Assembly (NCBI RefSeq): GCF_040712315.1
Contig: NC_134015.1
Coordinates: 3,694,445 to 3,758,444 of the forward strand
Source of the DNA: Castanea sativa
Lineage: Eukaryota > Streptophyta > Magnoliopsida > Fagales > Fagaceae
Reading direction: 5' to 3'
DNA: 64,000 bases
Below are positions 1-10,562 of the stretch, piece after piece. Within the stretch, counting starts at the first letter, position 1. Every line of letters starts with the position of its first letter. A program made the position numbers and the translations under genes. A model generated the notes under the pieces. The model was not told the origin of the DNA. It did no database searches and worked only from the letters and a program-made list of their open reading frames with translations.

Positions 1-1
1 A

Positions 2-697
2 GCCTTTGCTGAGAATGAGAAGTTGACCTCAGAGGTGGCTGATCTGAGGAGAGAGAAAAATGGGGTCGAGTCAAACTTGAAGACTATGAAGACCCAGATA
101 GAAGGACAGCGCAAGCTCCTTCATGAAAGAGATGAAGAACTCTCCCAAACTCAAAGGGAGTGCTCGGATCTAAAGAAGGAACTGGAGTTGGTGAAGAAAG
201 AGGCCAGCTCCTTCCAACTCTCTCTCCACGCTGCCAAACAGGCAAGTTTCGATGAAGGGGTAGCAACCACAGAGGAGCAGCTGACAGAGGAGTTCGCGGC
301 TTTATGCCGCAAATACTGTCAAAAAGTATGGGGGGAAGCTTTAAACGTAGCAGGAGTTCCCCAATCTTCGGATCTGAGGAAGTCCGAGAACGTTCCCCTA
401 GAAATACAGGAGATTGAAGAGGCTCCTGCTGCTACTCCTACCCTCGAGACAACTCTTCCTGCTCTACCTCCAGTGGTCCCACAGCAAGTTCCTGATCCTA
501 CAGAACCCTCTGGTTCCAACAAAGAGAAGGAAGGAGAAAGGGATGCAGAGAAGGACTTGAGCCAGATAGTGGGACCCAACGTCCCTCCAATGAAGACAGC
601 AGATAAAGGAAAGCAAGTTTTGACTCCTTTTGACCTGGAGTTGAGAAAGACCGAGGGCACCAGTACCTCTCAGCAGGACCCCCCTCTAAAGGCTTAG
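2..697 (+). CDS. Antisense extra ORF of element A, C-terminal part (coiled coil)
   Basis: The frame is open from the window edge to a TAG at 695-697, so the protein starts further left. The first about 75 visible residues are rich in Glu, Lys, Arg and Leu (DLRREKNGVESNLKTMKTQ and following), as in a coiled coil. A Pro/Thr/Ser-rich low-complexity tail follows. It runs opposite to gag-pol and lies between pol and the expected 3' LTR. Tat-lineage elements are known to carry such additional ORFs, often with an N-terminal plant mobile domain and a C-terminal coiled coil; element B in this window shows that domain order. The mobile domain itself is not visible here because of the window edge. Function is unknown. 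Confidence 0.6.
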   Translation, partial: AFAENEKLTSEVADLRREKNGVESNLKTMKTQIEGQRKLLHERDEELSQTQRECSDLKKELELVKKEASSFQLSLHAAKQASFDEGVATTEEQLTEEFAALCRKYCQKVWGEALNVAGVPQSSDLRKSENVPLEIQEIEEAPAATPTLETTLPALPPVVPQQVPDPTEPSGSNKEKEGERDAEKDLSQIVGPNVPPMKTADKGKQVLTPFDLELRKTEGTSTSQQDPPLKA

Positions 698-1124
698 GAC
701 TTATCTTTAGGACTTCTCTTTTTCCATTTTTGAATTATATATGTAATGTACATTTAACAGATTAATGAAGAACAATTTCGTTTGCTTTTCACTTGGGTTA
801 TATCTATTTTTACTTTATTCTTTTTGTACTTATTACAAAAGCTTCCCATTAAGTCATAGCAAAAGTTTCTCAGAGTACACAAATCTAACTCCAAGGATTG
901 CACAATCATAACTTCCACATAATCATGCGTATATTATTAAAGATTCAATAAAAGGTGACATGGTTAATATATTTGAACAATGTCTCGATTAAGAAGAAGA
1001 GAGGGCCTCATATAACGATTAAACCCTTGTAATGCATAGCTCTGTTTCTAGCAAGATGTAAGATCCGAGTTAATAAACAGTAACGCATTAACATCCAGAC
1101 ATAATAAGGGAATGACTTTGATAA
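698..1124. other. AT-rich non-coding stretch between the extra ORF and the tandem array
   Basis: No convincing ORF. The first part (about 700-780) follows the stop of the plus-strand ORF and would hold its 3' UTR; AATAAA-like words occur near 944-951. Nothing else is recognised. Confidence 0.5.
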
Positions 1125-1940
1125 AAGTTGTGGTCAGAAGATAAGACTTAACCAATTCTCCGTTTGATTCTTAAAGGTTATAACTTCAAAAGTAAAATTT
1201 TCCAAAGCAGGAGGTCCGAAGACCCAACATAACTGAGGTTCTGTTTAACAGATGACAAGACGTCAAATTCCACAAGGTTTGTGGTCCGAGGACTACACTT
1301 AACCAAGTTTCTGTTTGATTCTTAAAAGTGATAACTTCAAATGTTAATTTTCCCAAAGCAGGAGGTCCGAAGACCCGACATAACTAAGGTTCTGTTTAAC
1401 AGATGACAAGACATCAATTTCCACAAGGTTTGTGGTCCGAGGACTGCACTTAACCAAGTTTCTGTTTGATTCTTAAAAGTGATAATTTCAAATGTTAATT
1501 TTCCCAAAGTAGGAGGTCCGAAGACCCGACATAACCTAGGTTCTGTTTAACAGATGACAAGACATCAATTTCCACAAGGTTTGTGGTCCGAGGACTGCAC
1601 TTAACCAAGTTTCTGTTTGATTCTTAAAATTGTAACTTCAAATGTTAATTTTCCCAAAGTAGGAGGTCCGAAGACCCGACATAACTAAGGTTCTGTTTAA
1701 CAGATGACAAGACATCAATTTCCACAAGGTTTGTGGTCCGAGGACTGCACTTAACCAAGTTTCTGTTTGATTCTTAAAAGTGATAACTTCAAATGTTAAT
1801 TTTCCCAAAGTAGGAGGTCCGAAGACCCGACATAACTAAGGTTCTATTTAACAGATGACAAGATATCAATTTCCACAAGGTTTGTGGTCCGAGGACTGCA
1901 CTTAACCAAGTTTCTGTTTGATTCTTAAAATATGATAACT
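1125..1940. repeat. Tandem array, five copies of a ~151-bp unit, in the 3' region of element A
   Basis: The landmark GGAGGTCCGAAGACCC recurs at 1210, 1361, 1512, 1662 and 1813, giving periods of 151, 151, 150 and 151 bp. A second landmark, TTTGTGGTCCGAGGACTGCA, recurs at the same spacing. Units 2-5 differ by only a few bases; the outermost partial copy at 1125-1200 is more diverged. The array lies after the pol stop, in the untranslated 3' part of the element. Tat-lineage 3' regions are known to hold such arrays and can seed satellite DNA. Each unit carries the palindrome-like words GGTCCGAAGACC and GGTCCGAGGAC. Confidence 0.92.
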
Positions 1941-1996
1941 GCGAGCGTCAGAGCTACTCACAACTTTGAAATACAAACTGACAAAAGCTCATTTCA

Positions 1997-2890
1997 TTAA
2001 TAATAATACCTTCTAAGATTATTTACATTCCATGGACGTGGTACAATTCGTTCGTCTAGATCAGCTAGCCTATATGACCCTATGCCTGCTACTGAAACAA
2101 TGCGATAGGGGTCTTCCCAGTTAGGTCCCAGCTTACCCCAAGCTGGGTTCTTAGAAGTGCCTACAACTTTCCTTAATATAAGATCACTAGGTGCAAGTGG
2201 TCTTAACTTCACATGGGCATCATATCCTCGTTTTAGCTTCTGTTGATAATAAGCCATCTGGACCATTGCTGCCTCGCGCCGTTCCTCAAGCAAATCTAGG
2301 CCCTTTTCCAGGAGTCCATTGTTATTCTCATGACTAAAGGAGCTGGTCTTTAAGGTGGGAAAACCAGATTCCAGAGGTATCACCACCTCGGCTCCATAAG
2401 TCATAGAGAATGGAGTTTCTCCAGTGGACCTGCGCGGTGTGGTCCGATACGTCCACAGAACGTGAGGGAGCTCTTCTACCCATCTACCTTTCGCATCATC
2501 CAACCTTTTCTTTAGCCCACTGACAATGACTTTGTTAACGGCCTCGGCCTGCCCGTTTCCTCGAGGATAAGCTGGGGTGGAATACCTATTTATAATACCC
2601 ATGTCACCACAATACTTCCTAAAAGCCTTACTGTCGAACTGAACACCATTGTCCGAGATGAGCGTGTGTGGTATACCGAATCTGGTAACGATGTTTTTCC
2701 AGACAAACTTCTTGGAGTCAATATCTCTTATATTTGCTAAGGGTTCGGCCTCAACCCATTAAGTGAAATAGTCTGTTCCCACAAGAAGCCATCTTTTATT
2801 GCCAGCAGCTCTCGAAAATGGTCCTACAATGTCCAAGCCCCATTGTGCGAAAGGCCAAGGGCTGGAGAGAGGGTTAAGAACCCCTCTAGG
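1997..2890 (-). pseudogene. Element A integrase catalytic core and C-terminus
   Basis: This continues the gag-pol frame after the TAG at 2888-2890. It encodes the DDE integrase core: first Asp in GTDYF, second in SDNGVQF, and the Glu in GNGQAEAVNK. A GPY/F-type C-terminal module follows (LGPNWEDPYRI), and the protein ends at the stop at 1997-1999 without a chromodomain. A further stop, TAA at 2759-2761, replaces the codon between the T and W of the usual YFTKWVE motif. All three catalytic residues are kept, so damage is limited to the two nonsense codons. It would have inserted element cDNA into the genome. Confidence 0.9.
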
Positions 2891-4633
2891 CTAGTGAATA
2901 TTAGGAGCAATTCTCTGACATTGATCACACTTCCTGGCATAGTCTTGGGCCTCCCTTTGCATATTGGGCCACCAATAACCCTGAGTCAGAGCTCTGTGGG
3001 CCAAGGACCTTCCCCCAGTGTGGCTGCCACAAATCCCTTCATGCAATTCTTCTAGAAGCCCCTCCGTTAAATCAGGGTGTACACACAACAAGTACGGTCC
3101 TGAAAATGATCGTTTGTACAATTTTTGATCCTCGGACAGCCAGAAACGTGGCGCCTTTCGGCGTATCTTATCTGCTTCAAATTTGTCCTCAGGAAGGACA
3201 TCGTCCCTAAGAAAAGATAAGACCAAGTCGATCCAACTAGGTCCAGGCCTTATTAGATGGATACGAGGCGCGTTGGTAATGACAAGAGAGGGCTCTAGCA
3301 AATCTTCAACGAGGATAACCCTAGGTAAACCTTGAGCCGAGGACGTTGCCAGCGTGGCTAAGGAGTCTGCATGGGTGTTTCCGCTCCGAGAGATATGAGT
3401 TAAGGCGAAGGAGCCAAATTGAGTTTGCTGACGCTTAACCTGGGCCAAATATTCCTGCATCCTTGAATCTCTAGCCTCCATGGTCCTCGTGACCTGTCCG
3501 ACCACCAGTTGAGAATCCGAGAAGATGTGGATTTCCCTTCCACCCATCCTATGCACCATTTTCATGCCTACCAAGATCGCTTCGTACTCGGCCTCATTGT
3601 TAGTAGCCGAGAACGCCAATCTCAAAGATTTTTTGAAGACAATTCCCTCTGGGGAGATAAGTACAAGTCCAACACCAGATCCTCTCTGATTAGCCGCCCC
3701 ATCCCCATACATTTTCCAAATCGGAGGCATGGCAGTTGTAATCACACAAACTGATTTTTCATCCATATGTGCTCCTTTTAGAGTTTCTTCCAGTAATGGC
3801 TCGGTAAATTCCGCCACCAAGTCAGCGAGGACCTGGCCCTTCACCGAGGTGCGAGGCTTATACTTTACATCAAAAGCCCCCAGGATGGTCCCCCACTTTG
3901 CTATCCTTCCTGAGTAGTCGGCGCTACGCAGAACTGCTTTGAGGGGCAATTGGGTCAGAACGACCACTATGTGGGACTGAAAATAATGGGGAAGCTTTCG
4001 CGTGGCATGAACCACGGCTAGGAGCGCTTTCTCTAAGGGTTGATAACATACCTCGGCATCACTCAAAGACTTACTAACATAATATACCGGTCTTTGCACC
4101 CCGTTATCATCTCTCATTAGGACAAAGATGACCGCGTGGATGGCCACTGCCAGATAAGCGAACAAAATCTCATGTGCCTCTGGACGAGAAAGAATGGGTG
4201 GCCGAGATAGATATTGCTTAAGCTGTTGAAAGGCTAACTCGCAGTCCTCGGTCCATTGAAACCCTTTCCACTTATTCAGCAGTTGGAAGAAAGGACGACA
4301 CCGGTCAGCTGACCGAGATATGAACCTGTTCAAAGCGGTAATCATTCCCTTCAACTTTTGAATTTCTTTTGGGTTCCGAGGAGGCTGCAAGTCCTGAATA
4401 GCCTTGACTTGCACCGGGTTTACCTCTATGCCTCTATGTGTAATCATGTATCCTAAGAACTTTCCAGATCCCACGCCAAAAGAACACTTGGAGGCGTTAA
4501 GGCGCAACTTATACCTCCTTAGCACCTGGAAGGTGTCGGCCAAATCTGTCATGTGCGAAGGTACTGTCTTACTCTTCACCACCATATCATCCATGTATAC
4601 TTCTATGGTTTTCCCCAGTTGCTGTTCAAGCAT
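2891..4633 (-). pseudogene. Element A reverse transcriptase C-part, RNase H, second RNase H and integrase zinc finger
   Basis: An uninterrupted 580-codon piece of the polyprotein. It begins just after a TGA (4634-4636) inside the RT palm and carries the catalytic YMDDMVVKS motif at about residues 13-21. The RT thumb and connection follow, then a degenerate gypsy RNase H (VYYVSKSLSDAE). Next is a second, archaeal-type RNase H with acidic residues in YGDGAANQ, NNEAEYEA and FSDSQLVV. The HHCC integrase zinc finger ends the piece (ELHEGICGSH, then CDQC). The dual RNase H is the hallmark of the Tat lineage. The piece ends at a TAG (2888-2890) where related elements have Gln. Confidence 0.93.
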
Positions 4634-5485
4634 TCAGGTCATCATTCTTTGGTAAGTAGCCCCAGCATTTTTTAACCCAAATGGCATGACCTTATAATGA
4701 TAGTTCCCGGTTGGAGTAATGAAAGCAGTCTTCTCCTGATCCTCCAGTGCCAAAGGAATCTGGTGATAACCCTGGAAGGCGTCTAAGAAACTCATCTGAG
4801 GTTGTTCGACAGTGGCATCCACCAGTTGATCAATACATGGCATTGGGAATGAATCTTTGGGACAGGCCTTGTTTAGATCAGTAAAGTCCACACATACCCT
4901 CCACGTTCCATTTTTCTTTTTAACGACAACTGTATGGGCTAACCATTCAGGGTAGAAAACTTCTTTGATGGCCCCAGCCCTTTTGAGTTTAAGCACCTCT
5001 TCCTTTACAGCCTCAGAATGTTCACTGGAAGATCGCCAAGGTGGCTGCCTTCTCGGAATGATAGCTGGGTTGACATTTAGATGATGACAAATGAAGCCCG
5101 GATCCAGGCCTAGAGCTTGATAAGGATCCTATGCAAAAACATCAACATTATCCTTCAAGAACTCTAACAACTCCATTTTCTCTTGGTGTGGTAAAAGTAC
5201 ACCGACTTGGAAGAATCTCTCCGGGTCATCGGCCACTGGAAACTTCTTTAATCCCTCGCACTGTGCCTCATCTCCTGTTACCACTCCAGATGAATCAGGA
5301 GCCGTTAACTGCTATAAACCCTTGTTGATCAAAGCTGAAGACTCGGCTTCTGTCTGATGCAGTACCGCAGCCGATATGCACTGCCTGGCTACGGATTGGC
5401 TGCCGAGGATTTCCTCAACACCTTCCCCCGAGGGGAATTTAACTTTAACATGCAAGGTAGAGGAAACGGCTCTAAGCGCATGCAG
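4634..5485 (-). pseudogene. Element A protease-RT linker and N-terminal half of reverse transcriptase
   Basis: Same frame as gag and the rest of pol, but cut by TAG at 5312-5314, TAG at 5129-5131 and TGA at 4634-4636. The 4634-5128 part holds RT motifs: EWLAHTVVVKKKNGTWR, VDFTDLNKACPKDSFP, LDAFQGYHQI and MPFGLKNAGATYQRMM. The TAG at 5129-5131 sits where the family usually has Trp (VFAW), and the TGA where it usually has Arg. Both fit single G:C to A:T changes. The 5315-5485 part is the poorly conserved spacer after the protease. Confidence 0.88.
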
Positions 5486-7324
5486 CTAAGGCCTGGCAAG
5501 GATGGCTGTGTATGGAGAGTACGCATCAACCACGATGAAGTCCACCTCCACCGTTTCTGAGCCGGACTGAACGGGCAAATGGATCTGTCCCTTCGGCACA
5601 ACGGCTCTCCCTTCGAAGCTTATAAGTGGCGAGTCATAATGAGTAAGGTCTTCCAACTTCAACCTTAACCCCTTAAACAGATCAGGGTACATGATATCTG
5701 CACCGCTGCCCTGATCTATCATCACCCTTCTCACATCATAGTTCCCAATTCTGAGGGTAACCACGAGAGCATCGTCATGAGGCTGGATAGTCCCTACCTT
5801 ATCCTCCTCCGAGAAATCTAAGACGGGCAAAGTGCCCTTCAACCTCTTCGGCCTGTGACCTATGTCATCGGTCTGTTGATAGGAAACTGCCATCACCCTA
5901 GTAGGACCTGAGCCGGTCCTGCCAGGGGCAGCGAAGATAACATTAATTGTTCCCAAGGCTGGCCGAGATGTATTGTTCCTCTGGTTGTTTGAACCAACTT
6001 GACTGACCTGCCCAGTGGGCTGACACAAGTGCTGCTTCAGCTTCCCCTCACTGACGAGCTGCTCTAGATGGTTCCACAGGGTCCGACAGTTCTCGGTTGT
6101 GTGGTCTACATCCTGATGATACTGACAAAAGAGATTTTGGTTTCTTTTCACAAGGTCCCCTGCCATCTTGCCTGGCCATCTGAAGAAAGGCTCTTTACGA
6201 ACTTTCTCTAGTAACTGATGCACCGGTTCTCGGAACACAGTATTTACAGCCTGAGGTGCTGCCGAGCCGGATTGCCCGAAGTAATCCCTCCTCGGCTTGT
6301 TGTTGTGGTATCTATCCGACCTGAAATCCCTTCTCTTCTGCGGGATAACCTTTTCCTTTCCCTTCCCTTGCTGCTGGTCTTCTTCTACCCTCTTGTACTC
6401 ATCAATACGATCCATAAGACGGCGTACACTGCGGACGGGCTTTTTCGTTAAGGACTTCCTTAGGTCGTGGTCAGTAGGGAGACCTACCTTAAAGGTATTA
6501 AGTGCCACCTCATCAAAGTCGCCATCTATCTCGTTAAACATCTCCCAGTATCGGTCGGAGTATGCTTTCAGTGTCTCCCCTTCCTTCATGGCCATGGATA
6601 GCAGTGAATCCAATGGCCGAGGGACTCTGCTACATGTAATGAACCGCGAAACGAATGCCCTAGTCAGCTCCCCGAACGAGCCTACGGACCCAGATTTGAG
6701 ACCGTTAAACCATCTCATAGCCACAGGTCCCAAGCTGGAGGGGAAAACTTTACACATCAGAGTCTCATTGTAAGAGTGCACCGCCATCCTCTGGTTGAAG
6801 TGACTCACGTGCTCCACCGGATCAGTCCGGCCATTATAAATGGTGAAGGTGGGCTGGGTGAACCTCCTGGGAAGCCTCCCCCTCTCAATCCTCCGCGAAA
6901 ACGGAGATTTAGAGAGTTGGTGCAACGCCCTACTCATGGTATCGTTACCTAAGCCCCTAGAACGAGGCTTCTTACGTCTGCAAGTTGGTTGGCTGCCCTC
7001 CTCACTGGAGGATGTTGCACTGGTGGGAGTGCACGACCTTGAGCTGTGGCTAGCTCCCCTATCCTCCTCTGAGGAAGAATTAGATGAGGATGATGAAAAC
7101 CTACGCTTAGCGCGGCGTAGCTTTCTCTTTAGACGGTTGATTTCTTTCTGCATGGATTTAGAACCCTCATCATGGGTGGTGCTACCCCCTTCATGAATAT
7201 GGCCAGCACCTGGATACTCTATATGGACACTCCCCTCACGATCACTTTGATGTTCCAGACGTTCAAAATGATCTTCTGGCTGTGATCCCTGTGACTCAAC
7301 ATAGTGAGCACCCAAGCCTGCCAT
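5486..7324 (-). pseudogene. Element A gag and aspartic protease (612 codons)
   Basis: The ATG at 7322-7324 follows the primer binding site by 27 bases. Residues 1-130 are low-complexity, with a basic KRKLRRAKRR stretch and a Ser/Glu-rich run. Residues about 150-270 form the retrotransposon gag domain (FTQPTFTIYNGRTDPVEHV, then RWFNGLKSGSV). A zinc-knuckle-like CQYHQDVDHTTENC lies near residue 400. The protease follows, with active site MIDQGSGADIMYP in place of the usual DxGSS(A/S)D. The frame stops at TAG 5486-5488, immediately after ILARP, where the family continues with Trp. Gag would form the virus-like particle and the protease would cut the polyprotein. Confidence 0.9.
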
Positions 7325-7351
7325 AGTAACTCTGTCGCTTTTAGACTAGAT

Positions 7352-7369
7352 TCCCCACAGACGGCGCCA
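7352..7369 (-). promoter_or_regulatory. Primer binding site of element A (tRNA-Asp-like)
   Basis: The minus strand reads TGGCGCCGTCTGTGGGGA two bases inside the LTR end. The first nine bases and the GGGGA end match the complement of the 3' end of plant tRNA-Asp (TGGCGCCGTTGCCGGGGA); four central bases differ. It marks the start of minus-strand cDNA synthesis and fixes the element's direction. Confidence 0.85.
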
Positions 7370-7371
7370 AT

Positions 7372-8120
7372 TGTAAGTGCACAATTGCACCTGGCCCCAA
7401 GAACAGTTACGGGCTCAAGCCCAACGAGCTTTAAACAATGTAATTTGTAGACTGTGGGCTTGAAACCCAGGTTAGAAGTGTTTGAGGATTAAATAGCAAG
7501 TCAAATATTATAAACACTTAAAAACAACAAAGAATGCTATAAGTCAATCTGCTCGGACGTAAGCCGAGAACTGTTCTTATATAATTTCTCTCTCTCTCTT
7601 TTTCTCTTTCCTTTAGGTTACAAAGAGGGAGCCCCTTTTTCTGTCTTAGATTGCTCTTTAAATACTACTCTTTTGAATACTTTGTACACGTGTTGCCCCA
7701 CCTCCCCCTTAGCCTAGATATTTCCCTTCTCAGTGCCTTTGAATAGTAACCAGAAGTTTCCCTTCTACTGTTCAGGTGTCACTTCCCCATAAATGCGGCC
7801 AGGGTGGTAGGTGCAGGGTCTTTAATGTGGAGGTAGCAGCCTTTATCTTTGACATTTCTTCAACATCGGTACTTCTGGGGCGTTCTAGGGTTCCCCCCTT
7901 TTAACCATTGGCCTTAACCATGTCATCCCCTAATCTTTACTATGAAATCCCGAATTCTTCGGTGTTCATCCGAGGATAAGGTCACCCTCGGCTGGATCCT
8001 CGGATCCTCGGCGTATGGGCCGACCCATAGTACTAACAATTTCTAACCCCAGGATCAGGTCGGCCTTCCTTAACACGGCCCAAAAGGCCCACGTTCCCAT
8101 CAGGATCTTTTTGCCCCCAC

Positions 8121-8121
<1 letters not shown>
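7372..8121 (-). mobile_element. 5' LTR of element A (750 bp)
   Basis: On the minus strand it starts TGTGGGGGCAAAAAG and ends TTACA, next to the primer binding site. A TATA-like TTATATAAG (minus strand) lies at about 7576-7584 and would place the transcript start near 7550. Internal words such as GCTACCTCC and CATTAAAGACYCTGCA are shared with LTR C (near 41060-41090), so the two LTR families are related. The outer border is set by the AAT tract that begins at 8122. Confidence 0.88.
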
Positions 8122-8163
<42 letters not shown>

Positions 8164-8563
8164 TTAAAATTAAAAAAAATAATAAATAAATAACCACTCA
8201 TGTCATAACAAAATATTAATAATCTTATTGTCTCATGTCTAGGAGCAAATTATATATTTTTAAATTAAAATAAATGATTTGATGATAAACTCTAGGACAC
8301 ATTTTCTTCTATTCCTCTTTTCTACTTTTGTGAGGATTAAGAAAGTTAAAATTGACCATTAAGGCTTTGATATAATAAATAATATTTAGTAGGAACATGA
8401 AACATGTTATGAAAAAAAAATCTAGAGTCAAGAATTCTAATTAGTTTAACTAATAAAATCTCTTATTTGTCAAATAATGAATCAAGATTATTTTTGCCTT
8501 GTGGTAATTATCATAAAATCATTGTTATAGATTCAAAGCTTATCTTTTAGCAATGTTACACCG

Positions 8564-8565
<2 letters not shown>

Positions 8566-8604
<39 letters not shown>
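8566..8604 (+). repeat. (GA)n microsatellite, copy 1
   Basis: 39 bp of AG repeat. The same tract is 73 bp in copy 2 (21317-21389) and 72 bp in copy 3 (49914-49985), so it varies between paralogs. Confidence 0.95.
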
Positions 8605-8606
<2 letters not shown>

Positions 8607-8675
8607 TAAATATATATACATTTAGTGTAATTTTAAGCAATATTACACCACTAAACATTTGTTTTATTCTATGTC

Positions 8676-8692
8676 TTTTTTTTTGAGGGGGA
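8676..8692 (-). mobile_element. Ultra-short poly(A) retroposon insertion (17 bp) with 16-bp target duplication
   Basis: Nine T followed by GAGGGGGA is flanked by perfect direct repeats TGTTTTATTCTATGTC at 8660-8675 and 8693-8708. The same insertion is at 21449-21465 in copy 2 and absent at the matching place of copy 3 (about 50030). Read on the minus strand it is TCCCCCTC plus a poly(A) tail. Confidence 0.75.
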
Positions 8693-9317
8693 TGTTTTAT
8701 TCTATGTCAATGTCAATTTTAACAAATCTACTATTGGATATACCCTCTATGCTTGCAAAATTTGCAAAATTTTAAGATGATTAGAAAACAATGACAAATA
8801 AGTTTTTGTATTAAAAAAATTATTTAAATAACATTTAAAAGTATAAAAGTATTTAACAATCTCATTTATAAAATATATAAATTCAAGTTTTTGTATTATA
8901 AAAGTATGCATTGAAGTTGAGTTTATAGATCTAATAGTAAATAACATTCAATTGGCATGAAATTTGTTATACGTGTTAAAAACATAGAGAATCTGTAATT
9001 CAATTATGTGATTTTCAAAATATTAATCTCATAAAGTGGAACATCTATTTATTTATTACATATACAAGATAGGATTTGATCTAATTCCGGCAATAATTTT
9101 ATTTTCCTGTTAAAAAAAAACTATAGATCTTATTTTGGAAGGCATATAATTTCCCATGATTCAAAGAACTAATACCAAGGAAACAACTAATTACCAACGC
9201 ATATAGTGGCAAGATAAAAAATTAAATGCATACAATTTATTTTGGTAAGGAATCCAATATATGATAATGATTAGGAAATATACTTTGAAACATAGTTGGA
9301 ACCATTTCATTTGCATT

Positions 9318-9403
9318 TTTTTTAGAGAGTTTTAACTTATGGTGTCTGCTCTTATTCAACTATCAGAAACTACTTTACCAGTTGAGCTAACTGAAACTCA
9401 CGT
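9318..9403 (-). mobile_element. tRNA-derived SINE fragment
   Basis: The insert is flanked by ATTTCATTTGCATT (9304-9317) and ATTTCATTTACATT (9404-9417) and is absent in copy 3, which has one copy of the flank. On the minus strand it begins with a tRNA-like A-box, TTAGCTCAACTGGTAAAG, and ends CTCT plus eight A. No B-box is seen, so it is internally deleted or short. Copy 2 has it at about 22091-22176. Confidence 0.7.
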
Positions 9404-9598
9404 ATTTCATTTACATTTATGTTAAATAGTCTATTTTATTTGGAAACATTATAAATACGCCTTACATTTATGTTAAGAAATCAAATTTGTGATTGTCCAT
9501 TCTTTATTTGCATGCTGAAATTTGCATATGGCCGGCATGTAGCTGTGGTATTTACTTCTATAGATGTCAAGAGAAATGATATTCATAAGCAATTTTGA

Positions 9599-10000
9599 TA
9601 TAAATAGACCATCTTCCACCTTTCCTTCCAGTTCCACTAGAAATTTTTTATTGATGTAACCTCATGAGAGTGTGTATTAGATGACATGATCTATCGGATC
9701 AGTGATTTACCAGACTTCAACATTATATCTAGGTTGAAGACTTTCCGGGTAATGCATGAATATAGCCCGGTTGGTCTTCAATAAGGTTAGTTTATCTTGA
9801 TTTCTTCTTCTTTGTGATAATCATCAATAGTAAGCTATGTCTTTCTCACTCTTTATTTTTGAATTTTTTGTTGCAGATTGTGGTAGATGAATTAAATCTT
9901 CCATTCAAGAACTTTAAAATCTCTACCATGTGCTATCAATCACAATCACGTATGGAGCATACCTACCTTGAAGGACATAAGAATGTCCGTGAAATGTAAA
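9599..10000 (+). ncRNA. Module M1: putative spliced transcript with hairpin
   Basis: A TATA box TATAAATAG (9599-9607) predicts a start near 9630. Exon 1 ends at 9785 with AAG/GTTAG; the 91-bp intron 9786-9876 ends TTGCAG. A hairpin at 9734-9781 has arms TTGAAGAC and GTCTTCAA plus an inner CCGGG/CCCGG pair and a 16-base loop; its right arm sits four bases before the splice donor. Exon 1 can encode a short peptide (about 30 residues) and exon 2 begins another frame, but joining them gives no long ORF, so I favour a non-coding RNA. Five more copies in the window keep TATA box, arms, donor and acceptor. Function is unknown. Confidence 0.45.
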
Positions 10001-10393
10001 TAAATTATTTGACCTTTGTAGTAGAAATGGCTTAATTAATATTATGCAAAAGAATGTACCTTATTGTTTATCTCGCATTTTGTTGACAAGTGAAGCTTGG
10101 GAGATATTAATATAGTGGGTTAATATTTGATTTCACAACCAACTTGCCTTTGGTCATCTTCCCAAAAAAAAAAAAAAACTGCCTTTGGTCTCAACTCACA
10201 ACTCAGTTGATGTATGTTATAATCAACTTGCCTAATAGCAATTCTTTTTCCCCACAGAAAATTGGATAAACGTAGCAATCCAATGCTTTTGAACTTTTGA
10301 TAGGTAGGACATAATAATATGACAGTAAGGTTGGTTTGTTTCTTTGTTTGGGTGTTTTTTTTTTTTGGTCTCACTACATTCCTTATGATATCA

Positions 10394-10439
<46 letters not shown>

Positions 10440-10562
10440 TTGTTTTTGAAATAAAATATCAAATTTTTAAATAATTTAATAGTTACAATGTGAGAGAAAT
10501 GATTTGGACCCTATATTTAATTTTTATGTTGATCACACATAGAGATGCCAATTGAGCTATAA

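Larger units (their letters stand above)
1..8121 (-). mobile_element. Ty3/gypsy LTR retrotransposon A (Tat-type), partial
   Basis: In minus-strand order the element reads: 5' LTR (7372-8121), primer binding site, gag-protease-RT-RNase H-archaeal-type RNase H-integrase in one frame (7324 to 1997), a tandem array (about 1125-1940), then an ORF in the opposite direction (2-697). A second RNase H, the absence of a chromodomain and an antisense extra ORF before the 3' LTR are known traits of the Tat lineage. The 3' LTR lies beyond the left window edge, so element length and target duplication cannot be read. It sits inside an AAT/ATT microsatellite that is uninterrupted at the matching place of copy 2 (about 20846-20918). 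Six nonsense codons make it non-autonomous today. Confidence 0.93.

Noticed and set aside
1125..1940. CRISPR-like array
   Set aside because: Units are contiguous 151-bp repeats without unique spacers, inside a plant retrotransposon.
2843..3917. Plus-strand ORFs over the pol region of element A
   Set aside because: Antisense shadows of the integrase and RNase H coding frame.
8747..8947. 66-codon Phe/Ile/Tyr-rich ORF, repeated at 21520-21720
   Set aside because: AT-rich sequence produces such frames by chance; it is not kept in copy 3.
9734..9781. Hairpin as a microRNA precursor
   Set aside because: The stem is only about 13 paired bases with a mismatch block, too short for a 21-nt duplex, and the arms vary among copies. 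Kept as a structural element only.
9814..9999. 61-codon ORF across intron and exon 2 of M1 as a protein gene
   Set aside because: It starts inside the predicted intron, and its counterparts in M2, M4 and M6 are broken or end elsewhere.
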